Shown: in pieces, positions 6,867 to 14,903 of the stretch
Numbering within the stretch: position 1 is the stretch's first letter
How the letters are laid out: each line of letters opens with the position of its first letter
Assembly: GCA_021797385.1 (NCBI GenBank)
Contig: JAJZZW010000015.1
Span: 1 to 19,694 of the forward strand
Source of the DNA: Thermoplasmata archaeon
GTDB lineage: Archaea > Thermoplasmatota > Thermoplasmata > Thermoplasmatales > Thermoplasmataceae
Direction of reading: 5' to 3'
DNA: 19,694 bases
Position numbers and translations under genes: made by a program
The notes under the pieces: model-generated
Told to the model about the DNA's origin: nothing
What the model saw: only the letters and a program-made list of their open reading frames with translations
The model's database searches: none

Positions 6867-7334
6867 ATGAAAGTGGCAGTAATCATGGGGAGCAAATCAG
6901 ATTTTCCTGTAATGGAGGCGGCTGTGGAAGAATTAAAGAATTTCGGCATCGAGGTTGAATACAGGGTTGTTTCCGCCCACAGGACACCGGAATTCATGCT
7001 CCAGTATGCGCATGATGCTATTAAGAACAATATAGAGATTATAATAGCAGGTGCCGGAGGTGCAGCACATCTGCCGGGCATGGTCGCGGCCATGACAACA
7101 CTCCCTGTGATAGGAGTTCCTGTTCAGTCCAAATCACTGAATGGTCTGGATTCATTGCTTTCTATTGTTCAGATGCCTCCGGGAGTGCCTGTTGCAACCG
7201 TATCAATCAATGGAGCCAGAAATGCGGCTTTGCTTGCCGTCAGAATCCTCTCAATAAAATATCCGAAAATCAGGGAAATGTTAGAGGATTTTGTAATAAA
7301 GCAGAGAGATTCAGTACTGGGTGATAAACTATGA
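6867..7334 (+). CDS. purE: N5-carboxyaminoimidazole ribonucleotide mutase PurE
   Basis: Moves the carboxyl group of N5-CAIR to carbon 4 of the ring, giving CAIR in purine synthesis. The 155-residue protein shows the three family signatures: GSKSD at 8-12, which binds the phosphate of the substrate; SAHRTP at 36-41 with the catalytic His38; and the glycine-rich [11 protein letters not shown] at 62-72. The length is typical of class I PurE. The linked purK supports class I (N5-CAIR mutase) over class II, which uses AIR and carbon dioxide directly. The end overlaps purK by four bases (ATGA), so the two are translationally coupled. Confidence 0.97.
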   Translation: MKVAVIMGSKSDFPVMEAAVEELKNFGIEVEYRVVSAHRTPEFMLQYAHDAIKNNIEIIIAGAGGAAHLPGMVAAMTTLPVIGVPVQSKSLNGLDSLLSIVQMPPGVPVATVSINGARNAALLAVRILSIKYPKIREMLEDFVIKQRDSVLGDKL

Positions 7335-8407
7335 AGATTGGTATTATTGGTTCAGGGCAGCTTGGATATATGATGATAAACACAATGCGCAGGTATCCTA
7401 TAGAGTTCTATGTAATAGATGATAACAGAGGGCCCTCCTCCGAGATAGCCGATAAATTCTACGATGTTTCAGAATATAAAGAATTTGTGGATGCATGTGA
7501 TTACGTTACATATGAATTCGAGCATATCAGCAGTGAAATTCTTCATTATGCTGATAGACAGGGCAAATTGCGCCCATCTCTAAAGGCAGTTGAGTTGAAG
7601 AAGGACAGGTCCTTGGAAAAGAAATTCCTAAAAGATCATAATTTTCCAATTGCAGATTACGAATATGCTGAAACCTATAAGGATGCATTCAACATGGCAA
7701 AATCATTCCATAAAGCTGTAATTAAAAGCTGCATGGGGGGGTATGACGGAAAAAACCAGTACTATATAAATCCCGATACAGAATATGAAAATCATCCTGA
7801 TATGCCATATGTAATCGAGGAATTCATTGATTATGACTATGAAGCATCTATAATTGCTGTCCGGGACGAAAAGGGAAAATTCTTCAATTTTGAGCCATCT
7901 TTCAATTATAATCAGAACGGTATCCTCATATACAATATATCACCTGTAAAAAACACTCTGGAAATGATTGACATAGCAAAGAGGCTCATGGTATCCCTAG
8001 ATTATATAGGCGTTATGGGCATTGAATACTACGTAAAGGATGAAAATGTTATAATAAATGAATATGCACCCAGGGTACACAATACAGGTCACCACACCCT
8101 GACAGGAAGCTCAATTTCTCAGTTCGAGGAACATATACTCGCCGTGTCAGGGATGGATGCCGTAAGGCCGGATCTCTTTGTGCCATCAGGAATTGTAAAT
8201 ATCATAGGTACCGGTATTGATGGCAAAATATCCAGAATCCTGGAACTTGGTAAAACCAATATATACTGGTATCACAAAAACGAAGTTCGCCGTAAGAGAA
8301 AGATGGGGCATGTTAACGTTTATGGCGACACCTATGCGGAAATTGAGGAAAAAATAAAAAATATAATGGGGATACTTTACGGTGAAGATCTGGAAAAATT
8401 TATTTAA
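7331..8407 (+). CDS. purK: N5-carboxyaminoimidazole ribonucleotide synthase PurK
   Basis: ATP-grasp enzyme that joins bicarbonate to AIR to make N5-CAIR, the substrate of PurE. The 358-residue protein begins with [12 protein letters not shown], the dinucleotide-like loop of the pre-ATP-grasp domain. The ATP-grasp core has [24 protein letters not shown] and [14 protein letters not shown], the last carrying metal- and phosphate-contacting residues conserved in PurK. The start ATG overlaps the purE stop, and GGTGA at 7320-7324 stands six bases before it. The stop codon lies within a TTTAAA sequence shared with the stop of the opposing regulator gene, so the two genes overlap tail to tail by four bases. 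Confidence 0.96.
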   Translation: MKIGIIGSGQLGYMMINTMRRYPIEFYVIDDNRGPSSEIADKFYDVSEYKEFVDACDYVTYEFEHISSEILHYADRQGKLRPSLKAVELKKDRSLEKKFLKDHNFPIADYEYAETYKDAFNMAKSFHKAVIKSCMGGYDGKNQYYINPDTEYENHPDMPYVIEEFIDYDYEASIIAVRDEKGKFFNFEPSFNYNQNGILIYNISPVKNTLEMIDIAKRLMVSLDYIGVMGIEYYVKDENVIINEYAPRVHNTGHHTLTGSSISQFEEHILAVSGMDAVRPDLFVPSGIVNIIGTGIDGKISRILELGKTNIYWYHKNEVRRKRKMGHVNVYGDTYAEIEEKIKNIMGILYGEDLEKFI

Positions 8408-8916
8408 AGCAATAAAACGGCTTTTACCCCGTTGACCTTTTTTATATTGTTGAGTATGTCACCTGTTATTGATTCAGTTGTAACTATAATTGCCCTCGGA
8501 TTATCTATAAGATCCGGATCATCGGTAATCAACTGCCTGACTGAAATGCCATTATCTGCAAGGAGTTTCATTACGCCGGCAATAATGCCGGGTTTGGCTG
8601 CATCTACAGGAATGATCTCTATAACACCGAAACCTATCTTTGATCCTGCATTTTCAAAGTTGGAAACAGCTGAAATATTGCTGAAAAATTCGTAAAGTTT
8701 CTTGTCGCTTATGATTTTCTGGATAAGGTTGACAATTACCCTTCTATCAACATGATATGCTCTTGCCATAGAATTAGGCTTTATTTCTATTTCATCACAG
8801 AATAATTTTGGCTCGTCATATAAAATTTTTACCGATATGCCTATTTTAGTCATCTTCTGTATAACCTTCATTTCCGCCGGGTATCCCTCGAATATTTGAT
8901 TGATGTAGTCCCACAT
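8404..8916 (-). CDS. HTH/ACT-domain regulator (COG2061-like)
   Basis: Probable transcription regulator that senses a small ligand, most often an amino acid. The N-terminal part (about residues 1-80) contains a helix-turn-helix-like stretch, with ARAYHVDRRVIVNLIQKI at about 51-68. The C-terminal part (about 95-170) fits an ACT domain: IEIIPVDAAKPGIIAGVMKL, then an ISVRQLITDDPDL loop and the final [13 protein letters not shown] strand. The combination and the 170-residue length match archaeal proteins described as predicted regulators of amino-acid metabolism with an ACT domain. A minus-strand TTATATA centred about 26 bases upstream predicts a leaderless start. A GAGGT-like site also precedes the ATG. 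A perfect 24-base palindrome lies just beyond the TATA box and could be its own operator. The target genes are not known. Confidence 0.85.
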   Translation of the reverse strand: MWDYINQIFEGYPAEMKVIQKMTKIGISVKILYDEPKLFCDEIEIKPNSMARAYHVDRRVIVNLIQKIISDKKLYEFFSNISAVSNFENAGSKIGFGVIEIIPVDAAKPGIIAGVMKLLADNGISVRQLITDDPDLIDNPRAIIVTTESITGDILNNIKKVNGVKAVLLL

Positions 8917-8938
8917 AAAACCTCTAATGTAATTTGAG

Positions 8939-8945
8939 TATATAA
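8939..8945 (-). promoter_or_regulatory. Predicted TATA box of the ACT regulator gene
   Basis: TTATATA on the minus strand is centred about 26 bases before the ATG at 8916. AGAGGT (minus strand, 8920-8925) also lies before the ATG, but it would be transcribed only if initiation occurs further upstream. Confidence 0.5.
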
Positions 8946-8956
8946 TAATTCAATCT

Positions 8957-8980
8957 AACAAAATTAAAAATAATTTTGTT
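8957..8980. promoter_or_regulatory. Perfect palindrome, candidate operator or terminator
   Basis: AACAAAATTA at 8957-8966 and its exact reverse complement at 8971-8980 flank four A. It lies immediately upstream of the TATA box of the ACT regulator gene and downstream of the DUF3834-like gene's stop, both on the minus strand. On the plus strand it is followed by seven T (counting from 8979), but no plus-strand gene ends nearby. It may be an autoregulatory site or part of the terminator of the DUF3834-like gene. Confidence 0.5.
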
Positions 8981-8999
8981 TTTTTAAAATTTTCCCTTA

Positions 9000-9674
9000 T
9001 TATGAGGAATATTTTTTAACCAGTCTGATAAATTCCTCATAATTCTCAGGTTTATGTACTCTTAAGTCTGAATTTTTCATTGTGTTCACCACGAACTGTG
9101 GCGGAAACTGCATGGGTAAATGTTCAATTATGAATTTGGCCGTTTCTTCGGGTTTTTCCCTGATGAGTTTAATTCCCAATTCATAAGCCTCAACAAAATC
9201 CTTTGGATTACCATAAACAGCTGCACCACAGCTTCCCGGAATAGCAACATTCTCTCTTTTGAAGTATTCTTCAATGCTGATTCCGGCATTATCCATAGCC
9301 GGTACAACCACCGTGTCAACCTTATTGGCATGCATTGCATCCATTAGTTCACTCATGCCTTCAAAATACTGTATTTCTACATCCTTCTTTGTTTCACCAA
9401 CATATGCCCTGAATAGAATATCCGAGGCTCCACCCTTACGGGTCATCCCTATTTTGTATCCCAGCTTCGGTGCGACTCTAGATAAATTCTCTATTGTTAC
9501 ATAATCTATGGGAAGTCCGCTTTTAACCAGTGAAACTGTGGAATCAAGAACCACATCAGGCTTTTCCTTTCCTATATCCGACGATTTCTTGAATTCAATA
9601 TTTATATCCTTTCTCTCCATCATTGCTGCTACCATGGGGTAGCAAACAGGTCCGGGTGCTGCTATTACTTTCAT
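9000..9674 (-). CDS. DUF3834-like protein, periplasmic-binding-protein-like fold
   Basis: Function unknown. The 224-residue protein resembles the archaeal DUF3834 family and, more loosely, the fold of substrate-binding proteins of the NMT1/aliphatic-sulfonate type. It starts MKVIAAPGPVCYPMVAAM, has an internal VDTVVVPAMDNAG segment like the ligand-facing strand of such proteins, and ends with the helix-rich EKPEETAKFI and LRVHKPENYEEFIRLVKKY pattern. There is no signal peptide or lipobox, so it should stay in the cytoplasm and would be an intracellular binding or sensor protein rather than a transporter part. It is a single gene with a TTAATAAA box about 25 bases upstream, divergent from carA across 194 bases. 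The family name is a moderately confident recollection. Confidence 0.72.
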   Translation of the reverse strand: MKVIAAPGPVCYPMVAAMMERKDINIEFKKSSDIGKEKPDVVLDSTVSLVKSGLPIDYVTIENLSRVAPKLGYKIGMTRKGGASDILFRAYVGETKKDVEIQYFEGMSELMDAMHANKVDTVVVPAMDNAGISIEEYFKRENVAIPGSCGAAVYGNPKDFVEAYELGIKLIREKPEETAKFIIEHLPMQFPPQFVVNTMKNSDLRVHKPENYEEFIRLVKKYSS

Positions 9675-9868
9675 AAATACTTTATTAAAGAAGTGTTTAT
9701 TAAGTTAATGTTATTATGTATATCAATAGTGTAATAAATATAATCAAATTCATATACAATACCAAACTGCTACTTTTTTTAGACACAATGATGGAAGTGA
9801 CCAATTAATTATAAAATATAATGAAAAATAATATATCTCATGTTGGGATTAGCTTTTTTAAGGTTTAA
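9675..9868. promoter_or_regulatory. Divergent intergenic region between the DUF3834-like gene and carA
   Basis: The longest gene-free stretch in the window, 194 bases and strongly AT-rich. It holds a TTAATAAA box for the minus-strand gene (9696-9703) and the carA TATA box (9829-9837). A weak six-base inverted repeat TTATTA/TAATAA (9711-9716 and 9732-9737) and a run of seven T (9774-9780) have no clear role. I see no small reading frame or RNA gene in it. Confidence 0.5.
9829..9837 (+). promoter_or_regulatory. Predicted TATA box of carA-carB
   Basis: TAATATATC is centred about 36 bases before the carA ATG, which would place the transcript start near 9859 and leave a leader of about ten bases containing AAGG. 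This differs from the leaderless pattern of most first genes here. Confidence 0.4.
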
Positions 9869-10915
9869 ATGAAGAAATACTTGTTGCTTGAAGATGGGAC
9901 GGCTTATGAGGGCGAAGGATATGGTTATGAGGGGGACATTCATGGAGAACTGGTTTTTACAACATCGATGTCAGGTTATCTGGAAACTATAACAGATCCA
10001 TCATATGCCGGGCAAATACTTATCTTTGCTTTTCCGGAAATAGCCAATTACAGTGTAAGTATGGAACATATGGAATCTGACAGGGTGCAGGTTTCAGGTC
10101 TGATAACCAAGGATGCACACGCCATTTTAAGTGGCGGCAACTCCGGATCAGGATTCAACGAATTCCTGAAGGCTAATAGAATTCCTGCAATAGACGGTAT
10201 AGATACCCGGGAACTGGTGGAGAAGATCAGGAAAAATGGAACAATAAGGGCATACATAAGCAGTAAAAATGAATTTCCTGGCAGTTTCCCTGATACTATG
10301 AAACTAGACCTGGTTTCACAGGTTTCAAGAAAGCAGTACCAGTATTACAATTCAGGTAGAAAGAAACAGGTTCTGTTCATAGATGTAGGCACCAAAAATA
10401 GCCTTATCAAGAGACTAAGCGAAACTGCATCACTTCACATAGTTCCCTATAACTTCGATTTTGATTCCATTAAATTCCATTACGATGCAATATTCATACC
10501 CAACGGGCCAGGAGATCCGGATCATAAATCCCTGGCCCCGCTCAGGGAATTCATAAGGGAAAAAACCTCTGAAATGCCCGTGATGGGAGTATGCCTTGGG
10601 AATCAGCTCATTGCACTTTCCCTTGGAGGAAAAACGGAAAAAATGAAGTATGGTCACAGGGGTGTAAATCATGCGGTTTTCTCCGGTAATCGTGTATATA
10701 TTACATCTCATAATCATGGTTATGCTATAAATGAGGCGTCGTTGTCCGGTACAGGACTGGAAGTAACTGGAAAAGATATCAATGACGGCACAGTGGAAAT
10801 GATAAACCATAGAGAACTGCCGGTATTTTCCGTACAGTTTCATCCGGAGGCATATCCGGGACCCTATGATAGTTCATGGTTCTTTGATGAAGTTAAAAAA
10901 ACACTGGGTGAATAA
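9869..10915 (+). CDS. carA: Carbamoyl-phosphate synthase small (glutaminase) subunit
   Basis: Splits glutamine and channels ammonia to CarB for carbamoyl phosphate, the precursor of pyrimidines and arginine. The N-terminal half carries the CarA-specific domain (LLEDGTAYEGEGYGYEG near the start, GDIHGELVFTTSMSGYLE, then DPSYAGQIL). The C-terminal half is a class I glutamine amidotransferase: nucleophile Cys242 in GVCLGNQL, and His325 with Glu327 in QFHPEAYPG, completing the triad. It has 348 residues, within the range for archaeal CarA. The stop is one base before the carB ATG. Confidence 0.97.
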   Translation: MKKYLLLEDGTAYEGEGYGYEGDIHGELVFTTSMSGYLETITDPSYAGQILIFAFPEIANYSVSMEHMESDRVQVSGLITKDAHAILSGGNSGSGFNEFLKANRIPAIDGIDTRELVEKIRKNGTIRAYISSKNEFPGSFPDTMKLDLVSQVSRKQYQYYNSGRKKQVLFIDVGTKNSLIKRLSETASLHIVPYNFDFDSIKFHYDAIFIPNGPGDPDHKSLAPLREFIREKTSEMPVMGVCLGNQLIALSLGGKTEKMKYGHRGVNHAVFSGNRVYITSHNHGYAINEASLSGTGLEVTGKDINDGTVEMINHRELPVFSVQFHPEAYPGPYDSSWFFDEVKKTLGE

Positions 10916-10916
10916 A

Positions 10917-13900
10917 ATGAATGCAGATATCAAATGTACACTGGTAATAGGTTCGGGTCCAATAGTTATAGGGCAGGCCGCAGAATTCGATTACTCCGGA
11001 TCGCAGGCATGTCTTGCTTTAAAGGAAGAGGGTGTTAGAACAGTGCTTCTGAATTCCAATCCGGCAACTATACAGACAGATCGTGATATTGCTGATAGAA
11101 TTTACATAGAGCCGGTTGATCCGGAAAGCGTTATAGAAATTATAAAAAAGGAAAAAATTGACTCTATACTGCCATCAACAGGTGGGCAGGTTGGCTTAAA
11201 TCTTGTAATTCTGCTGGACAAATTGGGTATTCTACAATCAAACAATATAAAAGTTCTGGGCACACCGGTTAAATCAATAGAAACAGCAGAAGATAGAAAA
11301 ATCTTCTTCAATCTCATGAGGCAGATAGGAGAACCAATAATAGATTCCTATACACTGGTGAAGGAAAATTATAGAAATACAATAGATACAATAAAAAAAT
11401 ATCCGCTTATCCTCAGAACCGGCTTTTCACTGGGTGGTTCAGGTGGTGTAATTATAGAAAACAGGGATGAACTTATTTCTTACTGCGATGATTATTTTTC
11501 TGTACGTGATGATAATATCGAACTGGACGAATCACTTCTGGGGCTCAAGGAAATAGAATACGAGATGATGAGAGATAATGCAGGCAACTGTATTTCCATA
11601 TGCAATATGGAGAATCTTGATCCCATGGGAGTACATACGGGAGAAAGTATAGTTACAACTCCCTCACTTACACTGAGCAATGATGATTACCAGAAGCTGA
11701 GAACATCTGCAATACACATAGTTAATGAAATAGGAGTGATAGGATCATGCAACATACAGTTCGCCCTGAACCAGAACACAAATGAATATTATGTGGTTGA
11801 GGTTAATCCCAGAACTTCAAGATCATCTGCCCTTGCATCCAAGGCATCGGGATACCCTATTGCCCGTATTTCAACCAAGATTGCCATGGGCTATAATATA
11901 AATGAAATAAAAAACCCGGTAACAAGGAATACCTATGCCGCTTTTGAGCCTTCCATGGATTATATAACCGTAAAGATTCCCAGGTGGCCATTTGATAAAT
12001 TCTCCGTTAAAAGGGAAATAGGCATAGAGATGAAGTCCATAGGAGAAGCAATGGGTATAGGCAGAACGTTTGAAGAAGCTCTTATGAAATCAATATCATC
12101 ACTGGATATAAAGCAGGCTGTACCAATGAGGATCTTTACATCTCCGGAAAAAAGCAGAGAACTCATGAATGTTCCAAACGATCAGAGGATATTCGCCATA
12201 TTTGATGCATTATTCCAGGGCATTCCTGTAAAGGAAATCTCAGAACTATCAGGTTATGATCAATTTTTTATATATAAAATGAAAAACATAGCAGATGGCA
12301 TGGCATCAATCAGGCCGGGGAAAATTCCTGAAAATATGCCATATCTGAAAAGTCTCGGAATTTCGGATGAAACTATTTCATACTATTCTAAAATCAGTGT
12401 GCCGGAACTGATCAAGTACAGGTTGAAAAATTCCATAATCCCTGTATACAAAAAAATAGATACCTGTTCTGCTGAATTTGATTCTGACACATCATATCTC
12501 TATTCGTGCTATGATAAATACAGCGACGATAAAATCACAGAGAAGAAGAAAGTGATAGTAATAGGTTCAGGCCCCAACAGAATCTCGCAGGGGGTGGAAT
12601 TCGATTACGGGGCAGTAAAATCTATTCTTTCCCTGAAAAAAGCAGGATATGAAGCTATCATGGTCAATAGCAATCCGGAAACGGTATCCACCGATTTTGA
12701 TATATCAGATAAGCTTTATTTCGAACCCATTACTCTGGAACATATATCGAATATAATCGCCCTTGAGAATCCCATGGGAATAATAATCCAGTTTTCAGGG
12801 CAGACCGGGCAGAATATGGCCGATGGCCTTTCCAAAATTTTCAAGAGCATTGTTCTGGGAACAAAACCGGAGGATATATTCAGGATAGAGGAAAGAACAA
12901 AATTCTCTGCAGCCCTGAAGAATCTGGGAATAAAACAGCCCGATTTTATTGAAGCATCCAATATGAATGAACTGGAGGAAAAGATTAAAAATATCAGCCT
13001 CCCTGTTATAATACGATCGAGTTTTATTATTGGTGGAAGGGCAATGGATATAATATATGACTATGGAATTCTTCAGGAACGTGTGCACGAACTCTTCCTG
13101 GAAAGCCCCGGTTCTCCGGTACTGGTAAGCAAATATCTTCAAAATGCTACAGAGATAGATGTTGATTTTATTTCTTCTAAAACTCAATCGGTTATTGCCG
13201 GGATTTCTGTGCATATTGAGGAAGCCGGTACACATTCCGGTGACGCAACAATGGTTCTCGGCCCGGATCTTCTCGATAAAGGTACTGTTGAAAAAATCGG
13301 AGCCATAGTGGAAAAAATGAGAGTTAATTTCAATCTGCTCGGGCTATCCAACCTGCAACTTGCAATAAAGGACGGAGAAATATATGTAATCGAATTGAAT
13401 GCAAGGTCCTCGAGATCCATACCATTTGTGGCTAAGGCAACCGGCATAAACTGGGTTGATTATGGCATAAATGCCATCCTCGGAACAGAACCGGATATAA
13501 AATATAAGGAACCGGAATCATACTTTATCAAAGTTCCCGTTTTTCCCTTCAAGAGATTCAGGGATATGGATGTGATACTGGGCCCGGAAATGAAATCTAC
13601 CGGAGAGGCTATGTGCTGTGGCAAAACATTCAACGAGGCAATGTCCAAAGTCATCCGTATTATGAAGCGTAATTTCCACCTGAAATCTGTTATAATCACG
13701 GTTAATGACAGGGATAAGGAGAGTGCAATCAAAATAGCCAGAAAACTTACAGACAGTGGAATCAAGGTATACGCAACGCCGGGAACATACAGCAGCTTCA
13801 AATCTGCCGGTATCGATTCAACGGTGGTTTACAGGGTGAAAGACCTGAGGTTGCCCGGTATAAGCGAGGTTATCAGGAATGAGGATATCTCAATGATAAT

Positions 13901-14072
13901 AAATACACCCTCAGAATCATACGGTTCCATACGTGATGGTTTTTCAATACGAAATCTTGGAATAAAAAAGGATATCCCGCTGATTACAAACATAAAATTT
14001 GCAGGTGAACTGATAGATTCCATAATTTCAAGCAAAAAGACCGGGATAAGGGAGCTTCAAGAATATTATTGA
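10917..14072 (+). CDS. carB: Carbamoyl-phosphate synthase large subunit
   Basis: Makes carbamoyl phosphate from bicarbonate, ammonia and two ATP. The 1051-residue protein has the usual duplicated plan: a carboxyphosphate half (about 1-400) with GSGPIVIGQAAEFDYSG at about 12-28 and EVNPR at 295-299; an oligomerisation part (about 400-540); a carbamoyl-phosphate half from about 545, with GSGPNRISQGVEFDYG at 550 on; and an MGS-like allosteric domain from about 920. In the second half the EVNPR-type motif reads ELNAR (826-830), keeping the metal-binding Glu and Asn but with Ala for Pro. An ATG at 10866 would add 17 residues inside carA. The ATG at 10917 is preferred because it gives the normal N-terminus and has GGTGA (10907-10911) five bases before it. 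Cotranscribed with carA. Confidence 0.97.
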   Translation: MNADIKCTLVIGSGPIVIGQAAEFDYSGSQACLALKEEGVRTVLLNSNPATIQTDRDIADRIYIEPVDPESVIEIIKKEKIDSILPSTGGQVGLNLVILLDKLGILQSNNIKVLGTPVKSIETAEDRKIFFNLMRQIGEPIIDSYTLVKENYRNTIDTIKKYPLILRTGFSLGGSGGVIIENRDELISYCDDYFSVRDDNIELDESLLGLKEIEYEMMRDNAGNCISICNMENLDPMGVHTGESIVTTPSLTLSNDDYQKLRTSAIHIVNEIGVIGSCNIQFALNQNTNEYYVVEVNPRTSRSSALASKASGYPIARISTKIAMGYNINEIKNPVTRNTYAAFEPSMDYITVKIPRWPFDKFSVKREIGIEMKSIGEAMGIGRTFEEALMKSISSLDIKQAVPMRIFTSPEKSRELMNVPNDQRIFAIFDALFQGIPVKEISELSGYDQFFIYKMKNIADGMASIRPGKIPENMPYLKSLGISDETISYYSKISVPELIKYRLKNSIIPVYKKIDTCSAEFDSDTSYLYSCYDKYSDDKITEKKKVIVIGSGPNRISQGVEFDYGAVKSILSLKKAGYEAIMVNSNPETVSTDFDISDKLYFEPITLEHISNIIALENPMGIIIQFSGQTGQNMADGLSKIFKSIVLGTKPEDIFRIEERTKFSAALKNLGIKQPDFIEASNMNELEEKIKNISLPVIIRSSFIIGGRAMDIIYDYGILQERVHELFLESPGSPVLVSKYLQNATEIDVDFISSKTQSVIAGISVHIEEAGTHSGDATMVLGPDLLDKGTVEKIGAIVEKMRVNFNLLGLSNLQLAIKDGEIYVIELNARSSRSIPFVAKATGINWVDYGINAILGTEPDIKYKEPESYFIKVPVFPFKRFRDMDVILGPEMKSTGEAMCCGKTFNEAMSKVIRIMKRNFHLKSVIITVNDRDKESAIKIARKLTDSGIKVYATPGTYSSFKSAGIDSTVVYRVKDLRLPGISEVIRNEDISMIINTPSESYGSIRDGFSIRNLGIKKDIPLITNIKFAGELIDSIISSKKTGIRELQEYY

Positions 14073-14088
14073 TATCAACAAATATTTT
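14062..14088 (+). terminator. Possible terminator of carA-carB
   Basis: Around the carB stop, AATATT and TTGATATCAA and a second AATATT form an imperfect self-complementary block ending in five T. It is followed by more AT-rich sequence before the nth promoter. The stem is AT-only and nearly loopless, so the T tract is the better argument. Confidence 0.3.
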
Positions 14089-14104
14089 TAAAATTAATCA
14101 TATC

Positions 14105-14114
14105 TTTATTAATA
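14105..14114 (+). promoter_or_regulatory. Predicted TATA box of nth
   Basis: TTTATTAATA is centred about 24 bases before the ATG at 14134. A second AT run TTATATTATATAC lies closer to the start and is less well placed. Confidence 0.45.
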
Positions 14115-14133
14115 GTTATATTATATACTTTCC

Positions 14134-14787
14134 ATGAAAGATTTTGAAACAATATATCTCAGGATAAGAGAGGTTTCACCGGAGCATCACTTTGAATTTA
14201 CGGATTCACCTTTCTGGATTCTCATAACAACGATCCTTTCACAGAGAACCAAGGATGCAGTAACCGATGCCGCTGCAAGATCACTTTACAGTAAATACCA
14301 TGATTCAAAAGGTCTTGAAAATGCCAGTCCAGCCGATATCAAGGCCATTATAAAAAACGTGGGATTCAGCAACGTCAAGTCGGAGAGAATTATTGAAATC
14401 GCTAAAATCATAAATCATGAATACAATGGAATTGTCCCTGATACCCATGACGAACTCATAAAATTACCCGGAACAGGAAGTAAAACTGCCAACATAGTTT
14501 TAACCCAGGGATTCGGAATTCCGGCAATCGCCGTGGATACACATGTTTTCAGGGTGACCAACAGGATCGGCCTTATACAGGCTAAAGACCCGGACCATGC
14601 CGAGGAAGCATTGAAGAAAATTATACCGGAAAAATACCAGATTGAATTTAATCCTGTCCTGGTTGAATTCGGCAAGAACATCTGCAAACCCGTGTCACCA
14701 AAATGCGATATATGCCCTGTTTCAGAATTCTGTGACTACTACCATAATGTTTATGTTATGGCAAAGAAGGTCAGGGGTAAAAATTAA
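14134..14787 (+). CDS. nth: Endonuclease III (DNA glycosylase/AP lyase)
   Basis: Base-excision repair enzyme that removes oxidised pyrimidines and cuts at abasic sites. The 217-residue protein has the helix-hairpin-helix LPGTGSKTAN with catalytic Lys117, then VDTHVFRVTNR with catalytic Asp135. The Lys-Asp spacing of 18 is that of the E. coli enzyme (Lys120/Asp138). A C-terminal 4Fe-4S loop has C184-x6-C191-x2-C194-x5-C200, the exact endonuclease III spacing. All key residues are present, so it should be active. It stands alone between carB and the amidohydrolase, with its own promoter. MutY is excluded by the Lys at the glycosylase/lyase position and the lack of a MutY C-terminal domain. Confidence 0.96.
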   Translation: MKDFETIYLRIREVSPEHHFEFTDSPFWILITTILSQRTKDAVTDAAARSLYSKYHDSKGLENASPADIKAIIKNVGFSNVKSERIIEIAKIINHEYNGIVPDTHDELIKLPGTGSKTANIVLTQGFGIPAIAVDTHVFRVTNRIGLIQAKDPDHAEEALKKIIPEKYQIEFNPVLVEFGKNICKPVSPKCDICPVSEFCDYYHNVYVMAKKVRGKN

Positions 14788-14834
14788 ATTATTCATTCCT
14801 GTTTAAGCATACACAGTGCGAAACAGTAATTAAT

Positions 14835-14853
14835 GATAATTATATCAATTATC
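14835..14853 (+). promoter_or_regulatory. Inverted repeat over the putative amidohydrolase promoter
   Basis: GATAATT and its exact reverse complement AATTATC flank five bases. The repeat covers the only TATA-like sequence (AATTATATC) before the amidohydrolase gene, so a bound dimer would block TBP. Such short AT repeats also occur by chance. Confidence 0.3.
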
Positions 14854-14893
14854 CATTGAAATCCGCATAAGTAATTATGCCGGATAAAGTGAA

Positions 14894-14898
14894 GGTGA
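14894..14898 (+). promoter_or_regulatory. Ribosome binding site that decides the amidohydrolase start
   Basis: GGTGA stands five bases before the ATG at 14904, the same motif and spacing as before carB and fixC. The ATG at 14877 lies about 34 bases from the nearest TATA-like sequence, too far for the leaderless pattern. Confidence 0.5.
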
Positions 14899-14903
14899 AA
14901 TTA

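Noticed and set aside
8404..8695. Plus-strand reading frame opposite the ACT regulator
   Set aside because: It lies wholly within the regulator gene, has no family resemblance and no promoter; a shadow frame.
10866..10916. Upstream ATG that would extend CarB by 17 residues into carA
   Set aside because: The extension has no family similarity and no ribosome binding site of its own. The ATG at 10917 gives the standard CarB N-terminus and has GGTGA five bases before it.
13392..13406. ELNAR instead of EVNPR in the second half of CarB as a sign of a dead site
   Set aside because: The metal-binding Glu and Asn are kept, and the rest of the second ATP-grasp domain is intact, so a conservative variation is more likely.
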